Origin: Melanocharis versteri
Lineage: Eukaryota > Chordata > Aves > Passeriformes > Melanocharitidae
Assembly: GCA_013397845.1 (NCBI GenBank)
Contig: VZTG01001075.1
Coordinates: 1,869 to 65,868, forward strand
Length of the DNA: 64,000 nucleotides
Reading direction: 5' to 3'
A program made the translations under genes and the position numbers. The notes under the pieces were generated by a model that saw only the letters and a program-made list of their open reading frames with translations, did no database searches and had not been told where the DNA came from. Numbering within the stretch: the first letter of the stretch is position 1; each line of letters starts with the position of its first letter. This document shows, in pieces, positions 1 through 12,400 of the stretch.

Positions 1-588
1 CAGAGCGGCTGGAAAGCTGCCCAGCAGAAAAGGACCTGGGGTTGCTGGTCGATAGCGGCTGTACATGAGCCAGGAGGCCGTGTCCCGGGTGGCCAAGAAG
101 GCCAATGGCATCCTGGCGTGTACCAGGAATAGTGTGGCCAGCAGGACCAGGGCAGTGAGTTCAGTACCAGTGAGGCCACACCTCGGGTAATGTGTCCAGT
201 TCTGGGCCCCTTAATTCAGGAAGCACATTGAGGTGCTCACTGGAGTGTGTCCAGAGAAGGCAACAGAGCTGGAGAAGGGTCTGGAGCACAAGTCCTACAA
301 GGAGCAGTTGAGTGAACCTGGGGTTGTTTAGCCTGGAGAGGAAGAGGCACAGGGGAGACCTCATCACTGTCCACAACTGCCTGAAAGGAGAGTGGAGCCA
401 GGTGGGGATCGGCCTCTTCTCCCGAGTAAATAGTGACAGGACCGGAAGACATGGTCTGAAACTGGTAGGTTTAGGTTGGACCTTAGAAAGAATTTCTTCA
501 AGGAAGGGGTAACTAGATGTTGGAACAGACTGCCCAGGGCGGTGGTGGACTCACTGGCCCTGGAGGTGTTTAAGGAAAGACTAGACGG
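1..588 (+). repeat. CR1 LINE, 3' part, sense orientation
   Basis: This non-LTR retrotransposon fragment carries the standard landmarks of the CR1 3' region in order: a block ending in 'ggccaatggcatcctg', the 'gttcagtaccagtgaggccacacct'-type section, a 'tttagcctggagaggaagaggc' block near 330, an 'agtgacaggaccggaag' block near 433, and the 'tggaacagactgcccagggcggtggtggactc' block near 522. It starts before the window. It stops abruptly at an ambiguous base (589) without the usual 3' tail. Short open frames across it are remnants of the element, not genes. Confidence 0.9.
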
Positions 589-952
589 NGTTACTTACCA
601 AGAGCCAAGTGACGAGCAGTCGCTGGGCATCCATCCCACGGCACAGCAGTGCTGCTGCAGCTGCTGAGGCCAGGGCTGCGCTGGGGAGGCTTTCCGCAGG
701 ACGGTCGGCACCAGAGGGAGCTCAAAGCGAGCTTTTCGCGGCTGCTCCCGGGGGCTTGGCAAGGGGAGATGCGGTAACCGATGGCAGGAGCCTTTCCGGG
801 TGCTCCCTGCCCAAAAGAAATAAAATCCTTAAGGTGAATGCTGAGAATAGGGAACACTTCTGAGCACCAGACTAAACAGAAAGTTTTCTCTTCAAATACG
901 TATATATATAAATACGTAAATATCTAGTACACACTGTGGTAGCAAGTAACAA
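589..952. other. short unannotated stretch between two CR1 copies
   Basis: It begins with a single N, then is GC-rich to about 790 and AT-rich near 895-925 (TATATATATA). No exon, RNA gene or known repeat was recognised. Confidence 0.6.
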
Positions 953-1640
953 AAACATAGAATCACGGAATATACGGAGTTGGAAGTATCCACAAGGATC
1001 ATCGAAGTCCAACTCCTGTCCCACTCCTGACACTTCAAGAATCCTGAGAGCATTGTCCACACATTTCTTGAACTCTGTCAGGCTGGTGGTGTGACCACTT
1101 CCCTGGGGAGCCTGTTCCAGTGCCCAAACACCCTCTGGGTGAAGAGCCTTTTTCCAGTATCCAACCTAGACCTCCTCAGACAGCTTCAAGCCATTCCCTT
1201 GGGTTCCGTCACTGGGCACCACAGAGAAGAGATCGGTGCCTGCCCCTCCACTTCCCCTCGTAAGGAACCTGTAGACACCGTTGTGGTCTCCCCTCAGTCT
1301 CCTCCAGGCTGAACAGACCAAGTGACCTCAGCCACTCCTCATATGGCTTCCCCTCAAGGACCTTCATGATTTTCGATCTTCGTTGCCCTCCTTTGAACAC
1401 TCTCTAATAGCTTGATGTCTTGTTTATTGTGGCACCCAAAACTCACTCGAGGTGAGGCTGCCCCAGTGCAGAGCAGAGCAGGACAATCCCCTCCCTTGCC
1501 CGGCTGGCGATGCTGTGCCTGATGCCCCCCAGGACAGGGTTGGCCCTCCTGGCTGCCGGGGCACTGCTGGCTCAGATTCAACTTCCCATCGACCAGGACC
1601 CATCCCATGTGTAGACTCCGACAACTTTCTTTGTTAAACT
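953..1640 (-). repeat. CR1 LINE, 3' part, antisense orientation
   Basis: Read on the - strand this is a CR1 copy. Its 3' end is the 'catagaatcacggaata' block at about 956-972, followed by the antisense forms of the 'ggttggaagggaccttggatgatc'-like, 'ggggaggctccccagggaagtgg'-like and 'ggtctgttcagcctggaggagac'-like segments up to about 1320. Further upstream CR1 sequence continues to about 1640. It is moderately diverged. It lies head-on against the sense CR1 at 1-588, the two 3' ends facing each other about 360 bp apart. Confidence 0.85.
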
Positions 1641-4600
1641 TCATGAGGTTTGTGCTAAGTATGTTTTATCCATTCAGATAATGATGTATTTGAGAAGCAG
1701 CTAAACAAGGATGGAAACTAAGCTTGATGATGAGAAGAAGCATTCAATTTATTTTCTCTTAGTCCTAAAAAAAAAAAGAAATTTACTTGTGCAGGTAATT
1801 TAGAACAGGTTTGATCCTGTGGACCAGGTGGGGAGCCTGTGAATTACTCTCAGTAGGACTTAACACCTGTGGAGCACCTTCACAGGTCGAGGCCCACATC
1901 AGAGAAGAGTGTAGAAATACAGAAATCCAGTTTCCCCTGTCCTGGGCTCTGGAAGCACCAAGATGTGAAGGCAGTTTAGGTATTGAAGTGGACTTCTCGC
2001 AGAACAACCTGTAAAAACCAGCCAAAGAATGGGCTGGATGTGGGAGGCTTCTAGTTTGGCACCCAGGCTGAATTCCAGGGCTGGCCAGCTAAAGGTTGCA
2101 GGTGCACTTTAAAAGGAAAAACAGCTCTTCCCAGTTTTCACCAAATGGGTGGATGCTGTATTGCCAGTGATACTGATTGTCTCTGACTGCTTCTTTCGAA
2201 GTTGCTAATCTTGCAGCATTGGTGATGCTGTAGAATATTTGCCGGCTCTCATGCGTCATCATGAGTTTCCTGGTGGTTGATCTATTTTCTTAAAACCCTA
2301 ACTTCTGGACTCAGATGACTAAAATAAAAACACCACCTTTTTTACAAATAAAATTAAATTTCTAGCTCTTATCTGGTGGAGAAAAGCACAGGAACAAGAT
2401 CCAAGGTTCATAAAGCCAAAAGTAAAAGGGAAGCACTGAAAGTATTGTTTTTTAAATTCAAGACTTGTAAGTACTTTTCATTATATTTTGCTGATTAAGT
2501 CATGATACTGATATTTAACAACCCTTAAGAATCCAGCTCTGATCCTCTGACAATTTTTCATCAGTGTAAAATAGCTGAATTGTCAAAAAAATGCAAAAAA
2601 AGATTGAAATATTCAGTAAATAATCCAGTTACATACTGGCTAAAGAGCAGGATTAAGTATGCATTTCTCAGAGGGGTGATGACATACTTTGCATTCCAAA
2701 AATAACAGAGAGGGTGGTAAACAGAATCTCTTAACTTGACAGATTTTAAAATTGGTAGGTATTGCTCTTCTATATCTGATTCCTTTAAGACAGACAAGAA
2801 AAATAATTACATTTTTATTAAGTCTTGAGATAGCAGAAATATGAAGATAAGTGGGTAAAAAATGAATTCTCTGCCAATATTAAAAACAGGTAGATCAGAT
2901 GACCTGATGGTAATAGTTTGTCAGCTTGGCTCTGCTCCCTGAGAAATGAGAGCAGATTAGACAGAGGTTTTCAACTGATAAAATATTAAAGAAGCTTAAT
3001 AGTAGAAGCAATAATAATTATAATATTAGTAATAATTGTAAATCAACATGCAATTAGTGAAAATAATTTTGTCAAACATATTTCTGAAACAAGATTGCAA
3101 GTTTTACTGCTAAAATAAAAGTACTTTGTTGCTTCTGTAAGCAACTGACTGGCTAGAAAATAACTTTGATTAAAAAGGTAGAAAAATAAAAAATGAATCC
3201 GGTTCACGTTGATGTAAGCGCAGCACACTAGTCTTGAAATAACTAAAAGAGAAACCATGCTTGAGCAATTCTTTTCCTGGGAGGTTCTGCAGGGATTGGG
3301 TGTTGTCTTACACTGTTTAATGTTGTGTTGTTCTGTTTTAAAGTATGGCCTGGATAAAATCCTGAGTGATGAAGTTTGCAGCTGACACAGAGGTTGTAAC
3401 CGTGGTCAGGTAGAATAAGAATGACTGCCTGGAGATGAGTAAATTATAACTTACATCCACTGTCAATCCCAGAACAAAAGACCTCAGGATGATGTTTTTC
3501 AGACCATGGTACCTGAAGGACCATGCAGCATCTGTTAAAACATTTTAGATCTGCTTACAGTCCCTCTAACTCGCAGCAAGGCACCCGTGACCTGCATGGC
3601 CTGTGTGTGCATGTCAAAAAGCTGGCAGGCATTTCTGGACTAACTTCTCAGGTGCTGTGAATCACAGTCATCCTGACAGCACCGAGTAAAACCGTGCAGG
3701 TCAGACTTGGAGCATCAGTGACTGTGATGAAGCCAGGTAACACCGAAAAGTCCTGGAGCAACAGCAGGGGATAGCCACTGACAGATGGTTATGGCATGTA
3801 GCTCTCTGACAAAAGGAGTAAGATCCTTGGATCCACAAACAGGGAAGATTTTGGAAATATTGCCTGAGCTCTTCACATGGCTCTTAATGTAAGTGACTTA
3901 ATCACAGTCAGATAGGGCTGGATCTGGAAAAAGGTCAAGGTGCCCCAGAAGGGGTGTAAGCAGACTTACACCATCAACATTTAGGTCTAGAAAGATATTT
4001 GTTCAGCAATTACCTAACATTTGAGGCAATTAAATTGATTTGGCACCTCTCTGTTGGGCTGCAGAGATCTTTCCAGAACCTGCAGTTCTGCTGCTGTCCT
4101 GACCACATATCTCTGCTGCTTGTTCCTGCCTAGGGCAGATCAGGATCCCAAATCTAGGCAGAGTATTGCAGTTCCTGGAGCGCCCTCAACACGCCCAGTG
4201 AGACCACCTCCACCACACACTGTCATACACCACCCACAGCTCTTCTCACCTCTGTGTACTTGTTCTGCATTAAACTGCCCTGAATGAAATCTCTCCAGGA
4301 GCAGAACTTGTTCCTGCCCTTCCTCTCCATGCCAGCCAAATGCCCTACTCACAAGTGTGATGTGCTTGTGCGGTGTTCCTCAGCCCTGCCTAGGAAAACT
4401 CCAAGCAGCCCCTCGCTCCATGACCCTGTTGGGTCTCCTGTGCACACACCCACAGCCAAAGCAGATAATGGAGGTTGGGATTCCCAGCCCGGAGCAAGTA
4501 CACAGCTTCTGTGTTTGGACCTAGGCTTTAGCAGAGAAAAAGGCATTTGGCAGCAGATGGTTTTTCCCCTTCTCAGCGTAAGGCATCATGAGATTAAAAG

Positions 4601-7600
4601 GCTGCAGGATGAAACTTGGAAGATTCAGATGAGGGCAAAAAAATAATTAACTATGCGAGTAATTAAGAAGTGGAAGAACATGCTGAGGTTTGTGGCTGGT
4701 TCTTCTACACTAAATACTTTACAGAAAAACGTCTTTTTCTCAAACAGATGTTCCAGTTCAAAGGGCAGTGAATTAGGTCAGGGAAGTTCTCTGACATGAG
4801 GTAGGTAGAAGATCGTGCAATCTGCATACTCCCTCTGGTCATGTGATTAATTCCCTTTGGTACAGCTATTCCTGGCCTGAGATTGCTGGGACCTGTGCTT
4901 GCCCTCAGGAACTTACAAACTAATTACATTTGTTGTGTCAACCCATTAGATACTCATAGGCTGCATGCAGACTCATTAGTTAAACTGAATTATGTATTTG
5001 CTCTTTGAACGTTATCAAAATATTCAGATCTAGCATGTTTCATGGTCTGCCACCATTGCTTCTTCTTTGTGCACAGATTTCTGTGGTTACTCCTTGCTTA
5101 CCAACCACAGACTTTTCATGCGCAAATACCGGTTTCGGTTATTTCATAGGTTGAAACTATGGTGGCTGATGTCATCCTGGTCTTTTAAATTTATCTTACT
5201 TTTGATGAAACCCTTTATTGTTAGATTAAAAAGCAATAAATATTTGTTTCAGATCTCATATATTAACTTTGTTTTAAAAAAAACCTGGCAGCCCAGATTC
5301 CTACAGAAGATGTATACTAGCTCAGACATCAAGGGCCTGCAGGCCCCTGGTGGGTACCTCCACACCTGCAGGGCCTGCAAAGGAGCCTGGTCTGCACAAT
5401 CTCTCCCAGTGAGCAGGGTGTTCATGGAAGGTGGGATGTGATAGGAAAGTATAAAAATAATGCAAATGCATAGAGCACCTGGATTCACTGCATATAATCT
5501 GTTTTGCTTTGAGCTGGGTCCAGACTACCCTGTATTTTCCTAGAGCACAGGTAGGCAGTCAGACTCTTGCTGGGAAATCCTCAGGTCTCTCTACCTCCTT
5601 TGGAGCCTGAAGCAGTCTGCCTCATTTCTTGCCTTTCCTCTTTAAGAACAAACTATCAACAAGAAACTGAAAAAAGAAGAGTTTTGAGATGCCACTACTG
5701 TCTGCCAGCTGCAGCAATGATCCTTTGGGCTCTGACGGTGTAATATCCATCGAGTGTCATCTTCATGTCTTCAGTCCAAGTCATTTTTCCCCATGACTGT
5801 AGGAATATCAAGAGCTACCCCAGACTGCTCTTCAGTCACATTTATTCACCAGTTCGCATGTGCTGGCTGTGTGAATGATAGCTTTTTGTGACTACTATTC
5901 AGCACCTACATACTTTTGCTGAAAGGAAGGTGGAGGACAGCAAGGAAAGTTTTTAGTTAGTAAGACTGTTATTTTTTGCTGACAAGATCACTGAGTATCT
6001 TAAGAAAATGGAATCTGATCTCCTTCCAAGTAACTAAACAGGAATTTCCACTCCAGAATATTTGTGAAGTGTATGTATTCCAGGAAAAAAAAAAAGAAAA
6101 AAGCATTTATTGTCACATTGCCTAGGGGTTTCAACATCTGTGAGGAAGCATTGGTGATCACACAGTGTCCACATGCTTTACAATGACTTGATTATTTTAG
6201 CTCTGAGCCAGTGGAGCAGTACGTGAAGACACTCTCCTGCTAGACCCACCTCGTGTGAACTCAACCTCATGGCAACCCCTCTCTTGTGCTTCAGATATTC
6301 CTAAAGCTTCCTCTAGCCTGGGAAAACAAGTTAATCATGAAACAGGTATGCAAGATCCATGTTCCAGCTGAGTGAGATTTTCACGTGCAGATGTTGCTGA
6401 GGCGAAATTGGTGGAGTCCTAGAGGCAGCGTGAGAGTGCTCCAGATGTCTTGGCTCTGCGAGACGTTTTGGCAGTCACTGAACGAGGGTTGGAGATTGAG
6501 TCCTGTTCCTGCAAAGCTGCAGTCACAAAGCACACGTGAATTTTGCTGGCACAGCAGTTTCACTGCTCCTTTCTGCCCTGGGACCAGCAGAACTTAATGC
6601 TGTGAGGCCGGATGCTCCCTAATCACGTGGCCCTGCAGAGAGCTGCAGGCACTGAAGGTGCTACCCACCCATGACTCCAACACTGACACCACAGCCTCAG
6701 CCCTGTCGCTGATCCCACGTGGGATCAGAAAATGCTCACAGGCCAATGAGATTTCTCGCATTCTAGACAAGAGCACAAATTGTTGCACAGCATCTCGAGT
6801 GCTGTCTGGATGGGCCCAGCTGAGAAAGAGTTGCTGCTGATGGTGAAAGCCCCAGGGGATGATGTGCAGCCTCCTTGTGCTCCAGTGCATGGTACCTGAG
6901 CACCCTGCTGCCAGCTGCAGTTCCTGGCCAAAGGGGTGGAAGAAAGGGCCAAGTACCGACTAGGGAGAAGAGGAAACATTTCACTCACTTAATTTCACAG
7001 CTGTCAAAACCAGCCTAAAACTGGGGCTAGAAAACAAGTGAGAAGAAAAGCACTGCTTACATAATCCTTTGGCAGTGAAATCAGTCAGGGTTCTTGTGGG
7101 AGAAGAGGAATGCAGTTTTTGAGAAATGAACAGCATTGCTGTAGCTGGTAGTAGCTGGATAGTCCTGCTTTCCTGAAGAGTAGCACAGACACTTACCATG
7201 GCTTTATGTGCCTTGTATTTTGTGCCCATGGTTTCTCCTCAGAACAAAGCTCTGTAAAATGGAACATTCCTGCTGTTTTCTTTAAAATAATCTGTAATTC
7301 CTTGGCCATAATGCAAAGGGAGGCACCCATCTGTTTGGTTTTGTGGTTTTTTTATCTTTTTCACAAATGTCTTTGTTTGTGTTAACTAGCAAATCTAATC
7401 ATCCTGCTCATAGGAGAGTTACACAACTCCAAGCCTCCTGAGATTTCAGTCTAACAGCAGATCTTGCTTAATACCCGTGTGTTCACTTCTTGCTTCAGAT
7501 TTGCAGCTTCTTGGCATTACAGCTGTGCTCTTATAAAACAGATTAAGCAGCTAAAGGAATGCTGAATAGAAAAGCTGTGGTATTTCCACCTTGCAGGACT

Positions 7601-9284
7601 TACCGAAATGAGCCTGGCTGTGTTAAAACACGAGCCAAAACTCCCACAGGGAGCATTAATCTGAGTGATTCACATAAACACTCAAAGAAGTCAGCCTTGG
7701 TTGAGCTTCCTAGTCAAGGTAGGTAATAGTACACAAGCAGCAGAGCCCCTCTTCCCTCTCCTTTAGAGAGCACTGTTGATAAAAACCTCCTGCTGTTTAT
7801 TCTCACTGGGAAGCAGCAAGATGAGTACTGGGTAACAACAGAAAACTTGGGGTTTGGGTAACTCTTTCACAAAAGGAATTGCAGGTACGTTTTCTGTGAA
7901 ACTGCCTAGTGCTGTGAAACGTTCTTCCTCTGTGCCCTTGATGTGGGTCATCTGGAGAGGAAAATCTCATCAAGCTCTTGAAATGCAGCCAGGTTTATGA
8001 TTCCTTTCTTTTGCAGTTGACTTTTAAGGGAGATAATCTTTCCAGGAGGAGGTCTGAAGAAAGGCAAGTTACAGGTACGTGCTTTTCCTGTGTCTTGGTA
8101 AAGGTGTAGATGGAGTTGCTTTCTTCCCCTCTGCTCTGTCTGGTCTCCAGGAGCTGTCACTCATCCCACCCTTCCTGGTAGCTTTTTGCCATCACCCACG
8201 GGCACAGCGAGGGGTCTGACTGACCTCAGCACCGATGCTGCAGCCACCGGCATGACTGTGGGGTGGTGTGAGAAGCACCGGTGGTCCTGGGCTCGCAGGG
8301 TTCCCCTGCTGCAATATTGAACTCTTCTCTCTGTGAGATGAAAAATGCCACAGACTGGGGCACCTACCTGCACATCATCTTTCACGGGCAACTTCTGTGG
8401 AGATCTTCCCTCAGTTTGCTTTGAGACCCGCCTGCCCATCTTGGCAGAGGGCTCCTCCGTTGCAGCAGCTTTAGTGGTTTGGAGGTAGCTCTAGTGTCAG
8501 CTGCTGTGGGGATGCTGATAGAGCCATAGCAGAAACAAGGCACATCACTCTGAGCACAGAGCTGGGGAGCCAAGTTTCTGCAGCTGTGAAGCGGGGGAGT
8601 TGGTTTTAGCCTATTTTCAGATTTTTTTCTGTTTTGTTTTTTTTTAAATCACTATGCAAGCACACTGTGAACAATTCGTACTGTTCACTCATGTTCAGCT
8701 GCGTGTTCCCAGTGGCAGTCACTTAGCATATTTCCTAGCTAAGACTCTCCAATCAAAGCCACATCTGTGTGTTGGGGCAGATTGGCAGGAGACATCTTCT
8801 CCACTGAAATGCAAGGGAAAATTATTCCATGTCCACTCACATGTGTTACTTGGCCTCCAATGTAATCCCATCCTCACAGACCACTCCAAGGACTGAGGAG
8901 GGGCAATGTCTACAGTCACTTAGCCAGGAGGCAAATTCCTCTTAATTCCTCTTTGGGAAGTTTGAACTGAATAAACACTGTGTGATTTTGACAAAAAGAG
9001 TCCTCAAGGAGACATGATTGCTGAGCAACTTCCCATCTGTGTGGACACTTGGGAGGAGATACAGAGGCTGCTGGAAAGTCACACAGAGAATTTCTGCAGG
9101 GAATCAGGAGCAGACCTATGCCTTTATCCCTGTCATCATACTGCACTGGTGCTTTAGCTTCTCCTTAATATACATATTTGCCTGTTTTTGTCCTGCCTGT
9201 AGTTTCAAGCAATCTCCTTAACAAATCTTGCAGCATTTCCTGGGGAATTAAACATAACTGAGAGGGGAGATTAAGTTGTGAGAG
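1641..9284. other. intergenic region upstream of the FGL1-like gene
   Basis: AT-rich intergenic DNA. No open frame has a conserved domain, codon pattern or splice context that would support an exon. The longest frames (4284-4646 and 5067-5441 on +) are low in recognisable protein sequence. It holds one old CR1 scrap at 3340-3480, reported separately. Distal regulatory elements cannot be excluded by eye. Confidence 0.6.
3340..3480 (+). repeat. old CR1 LINE scrap
   Basis: The segment 'ggcctggataaaatcctgag' followed by 'gaagtttgcagctgacac' matches the CR1 reverse-transcriptase region that normally reads like 'gacctggatgag...aagtttgcagatgacac'. The flanks decay quickly into unrecognisable sequence. 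It is highly diverged, so its limits are approximate. Confidence 0.5.
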
Positions 9285-9293
9285 GAAATAAAA
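9284..9293 (+). promoter_or_regulatory. possible TATA-like element for the FGL1-like gene
   Basis: An AATAAAAAAG stretch sits about 45-55 bp before the first in-frame ATG, so transcription would start near 9315-9320 if it works as a TATA box. The alternative is that 'ctcttttcag' at 9317-9326 is a splice acceptor, which would place a 5' non-coding exon and the true promoter further upstream. The sequence alone does not decide between them. Confidence 0.25.
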
Positions 9294-9336
9294 AAGCCAT
9301 TACAGCCTGTCAATGCCTCTTTTCAGGTGATAAGAA

Positions 9337-9411
9337 ATGAGTGTGATGATGCACCGGTTGCTGTTGCTCCTTCTCCTGGTCAGCTTTGGCTCACCTGCAC
9401 CCAGGTTTTCG
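9337..9411 (+). CDS. FGL1-like coding exon 1 (signal peptide)
   Basis: Encodes residues 1-25. The start at 9337 is the first ATG after an in-frame TAA at 9331. Two further in-frame ATGs at 9346 and 9349 would shorten the N-terminus by 3 or 4 residues and leave the hydrophobic core intact. The exon ends in phase 0 at a consensus-like donor, GTGCGT. Confidence 0.85.
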
Positions 9412-12400
9412 GTGCGTATCTTTTAGCTATGTCTGTACACTCTCTCGATGTTCATCATTCCCAGTCATGCAGAGATGGATCCTTCCCCCACAAGAGGGAT
9501 AGAGACCTGCAAGAGCAGAGCAAAAAGGCATCTGCCTGCAGCTAAAGGAATATTGTCCTGATAATACAGGATTTTCACAGCATTAAAGGCAGTGCAGCTG
9601 TCTGGGGGACAGAACTGACATTACTAAAAATTAAAAACAACAACAAAACCAACAAAAATCTCATTTAAAAAATGTATTTTTAAAGCCAAAATATCAGCTC
9701 TTTTTCAGTTTTACACAAAGATAATTCTGGAACCTTGCTGGTTTGGCCCGTCTGCAGTGCAAGAGCCAAGTTTTCCCTCTCTTATCAATCTGAGCACTTT
9801 CATAGTTTGCAAACCTTCCCCTTGAGCTCATCAAGTGGGGGTCAAGATAAATTACTTTTGTCCAAAGTAAATTTTTGTGCATCTCATCATATTCTGGCAT
9901 GCTCTGATCAATGCCAAGGTCATTGCAGAAACCCCTTTTCCACTGGATTCAATTCAACAGTTCATGCTGTGCAAGATTTGTGTGTCTTAGGAAGAGATCA
10001 CCATGAAATCATGTTGATCCACATAGGCAGTGTGACATGCTAGGGTCGGGAGGAGACAGATACTCCTCTCTCTGTGTCTCTCATCACCACTGACGGAAGT
10101 GTGTGGGGTTTTGTTTTATTCTCTCCATAGGACAAAGATATCTGCCTCTTAGACAACAATAAATTAAGACAAAGGTTAAAACATCTTCAAGACTTGCTTT
10201 ACTTATATGAACTGCAGCTGAAGGACATACTGGAGAACACTTACCACAGAACAAAAAGTGGACTGTTCTCAGGCAACAGGAGCATGCAGCATGAGAGGCT
10301 TTTACCCACAACCAGTGGAAATTTGATAGTGTATGACCAAGGTACAGTTTGCAGTAGTATGCCACAATGTTTATTTCTCCCTGCAGTGTCCCATGTGTCA
10401 TATTTTATTTCTGCTAAAAGTTTTACATTTTTTAAAGTGGATTGTGTTTTAAAATAAGTAAGTAGAAGAGCTGACTGGTGGCCCAGACACCATAAGATAC
10501 CCCTTGGGGCTAGAGTCACTTGTCCCATCTCTAGGCAACTACTACCCAGGTACAAGATGGAGACCTTCAGCTGGGCTTCTTACCTGAGATTCTGCTGCAG
10601 AGAGGAAGTCACCTCTCTAAATCTGATTTTTTCCATCAGATTTACTTTAGGCATCTGCTTTAGGAAGAGATTGATCCTGCTGTTGAGGAGCCCATATTCC
10701 CTGAATGACTTAGGGGAGCCCAGAGTGCCTGGCTCAGCTGCAGGCACTGAGACCTGCTTGGATGAGCCAAGCCTCCCTGTTCCTCAATTCCCCCATTACT
10801 TCTGTGGCAGAGGCATGCATACTTTGTTCCTTGGTGTTACTTTGAGAACATGGTCATAAATGACATCGCTGCCTGTGGCCAAGATTTTAGCCTTTGGGCA
10901 TTACATTGAAAGTGTGATGCACTGAGATCCTGAAAGGTTCTCTCCTCATACAGCCCTGGTAGAGCTGGACACAGGAGCTTAGCCTATTATTTTAGAAATA
11001 TTGTTCCCTGATCTTATCAGAAGAACAGCTGATAGTAAGGTAAGTTACCTTACCTTCCACATGGAAATTAGCTTCCCTGCAAATGATGTTGCTGATGGAC
11101 TGTTTCAGTCCCAGGCTTCCATGACATAGCTCCAGGCTAAGCTGCAGCTGTCCTGCATCTCACCAAGGATTTGGGAATTATTCCCCCAGAGGGCATGGCT
11201 GTAAAGGCTCTCAATCCTTAAAGCTCTTTGTCAGGCCAGCAGTTTGCAAACCAGTGTAGCTACTACCTTGCTGCACCATTTCCTTTGACTTTACAGGGCT
11301 TGCAGAGCTATGCACAGGCTGGCCAAGGGTCCTTGTCCCATACAGCTTCTCAGTGCCATCTTGGCTTTGCCCCCACCCCGTTTAACAAAGCAATACCATT
11401 CTGCCCAGATTGCTCTGCAGTGTATAACCGGAAGAGCACCTCAAGTGGCTACTACCGGATCAGGCCCAGAGCAGACCGAGAGCCTTTCCTGGCATTCTGT
11501 GACATGTCTGATGGTGGGGGCTGGACTGTCATTCAGCGGCGGAGTAATGGCAAGGAGAATTTCAACAGGTGGGTGCGCTGTGGTTGCATCAACTGGGCTT
11601 GCGGTCAGGCCACCAGCTCCCAGCCCATCCTGCTGCCGGGCAAAACCCCACCCTTGAGAAGCAGGATATGCAAGACTATATATTAGTGATGATAATTTAG
11701 GATTAGGACAATCTGGTAGTACCTACTGGCAGCAGGATACCATTTTCAAAATGGATCTATAACTTCTTTTCTATGGGTTCTCTGTATTTGCATGCATATT
11801 TTATCATTATTGAAGACTGTCAAAGGCTCCAAATTGGCAGGTATCTGCTACCAATGCAGACTGAGACCTGTTGAACAGATCTGTTCTCATATCAGGAATT
11901 ATGTTCAGCATGTTGTAACATTTATTATCATATTCAGATAATTCAAAAAGATGCCAAACCAGATTGTCCTTTGCCTATGCAAAATCCCAGAGAGGTGACT
12001 TTCACACTGAAATTTACAGGAGGAGAGATGCTCTGGTAGCACGGTTAAGAAGAAATGTCCCCATGAAGGTTGATTCACTATCACAGCACACACAGTTTCA
12101 GGGCATATCTAATGCCTCTTAAATTCTATTCATTGCAAAGCTACCTCAACTGGCTCTAAGCCAGCTTGCCCAGAGAGTAGTAGCTATCTAGCCATGGTAG
12201 TTCAGGTGAAAGAAGAACATCCTGAAGAGGAGCATTGACTAGTGTGTACGTCAGACAGAACGAATATCCATAATAACAACATGAGAGAGGGAATAAACAC
12301 GGGGTTACTAAAACTGGAAATGATGACACACAGGAAGTATAACTGAATATCAAAGGTAATACATAGATCATGTGAATTATGACTTGCTGAAGAACAATAT

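Noticed and set aside
4284..4646. A 120-codon + strand frame
   Set aside because: No domain, no coding context and low-complexity Pro/Ser composition.
5067..5441. A 124-codon + strand frame
   Set aside because: AT-rich chance frame with no recognisable family, acceptor or donor arrangement.
11228..11408. Open frame extending upstream of FGL1-like exon 3, with an AG at 11296-11297
   Set aside because: Joining exon 2 at that AG would put the FReD domain out of frame. The acceptor at 11407-11408 keeps phase and gives the family Asp-Cys-Ser start.
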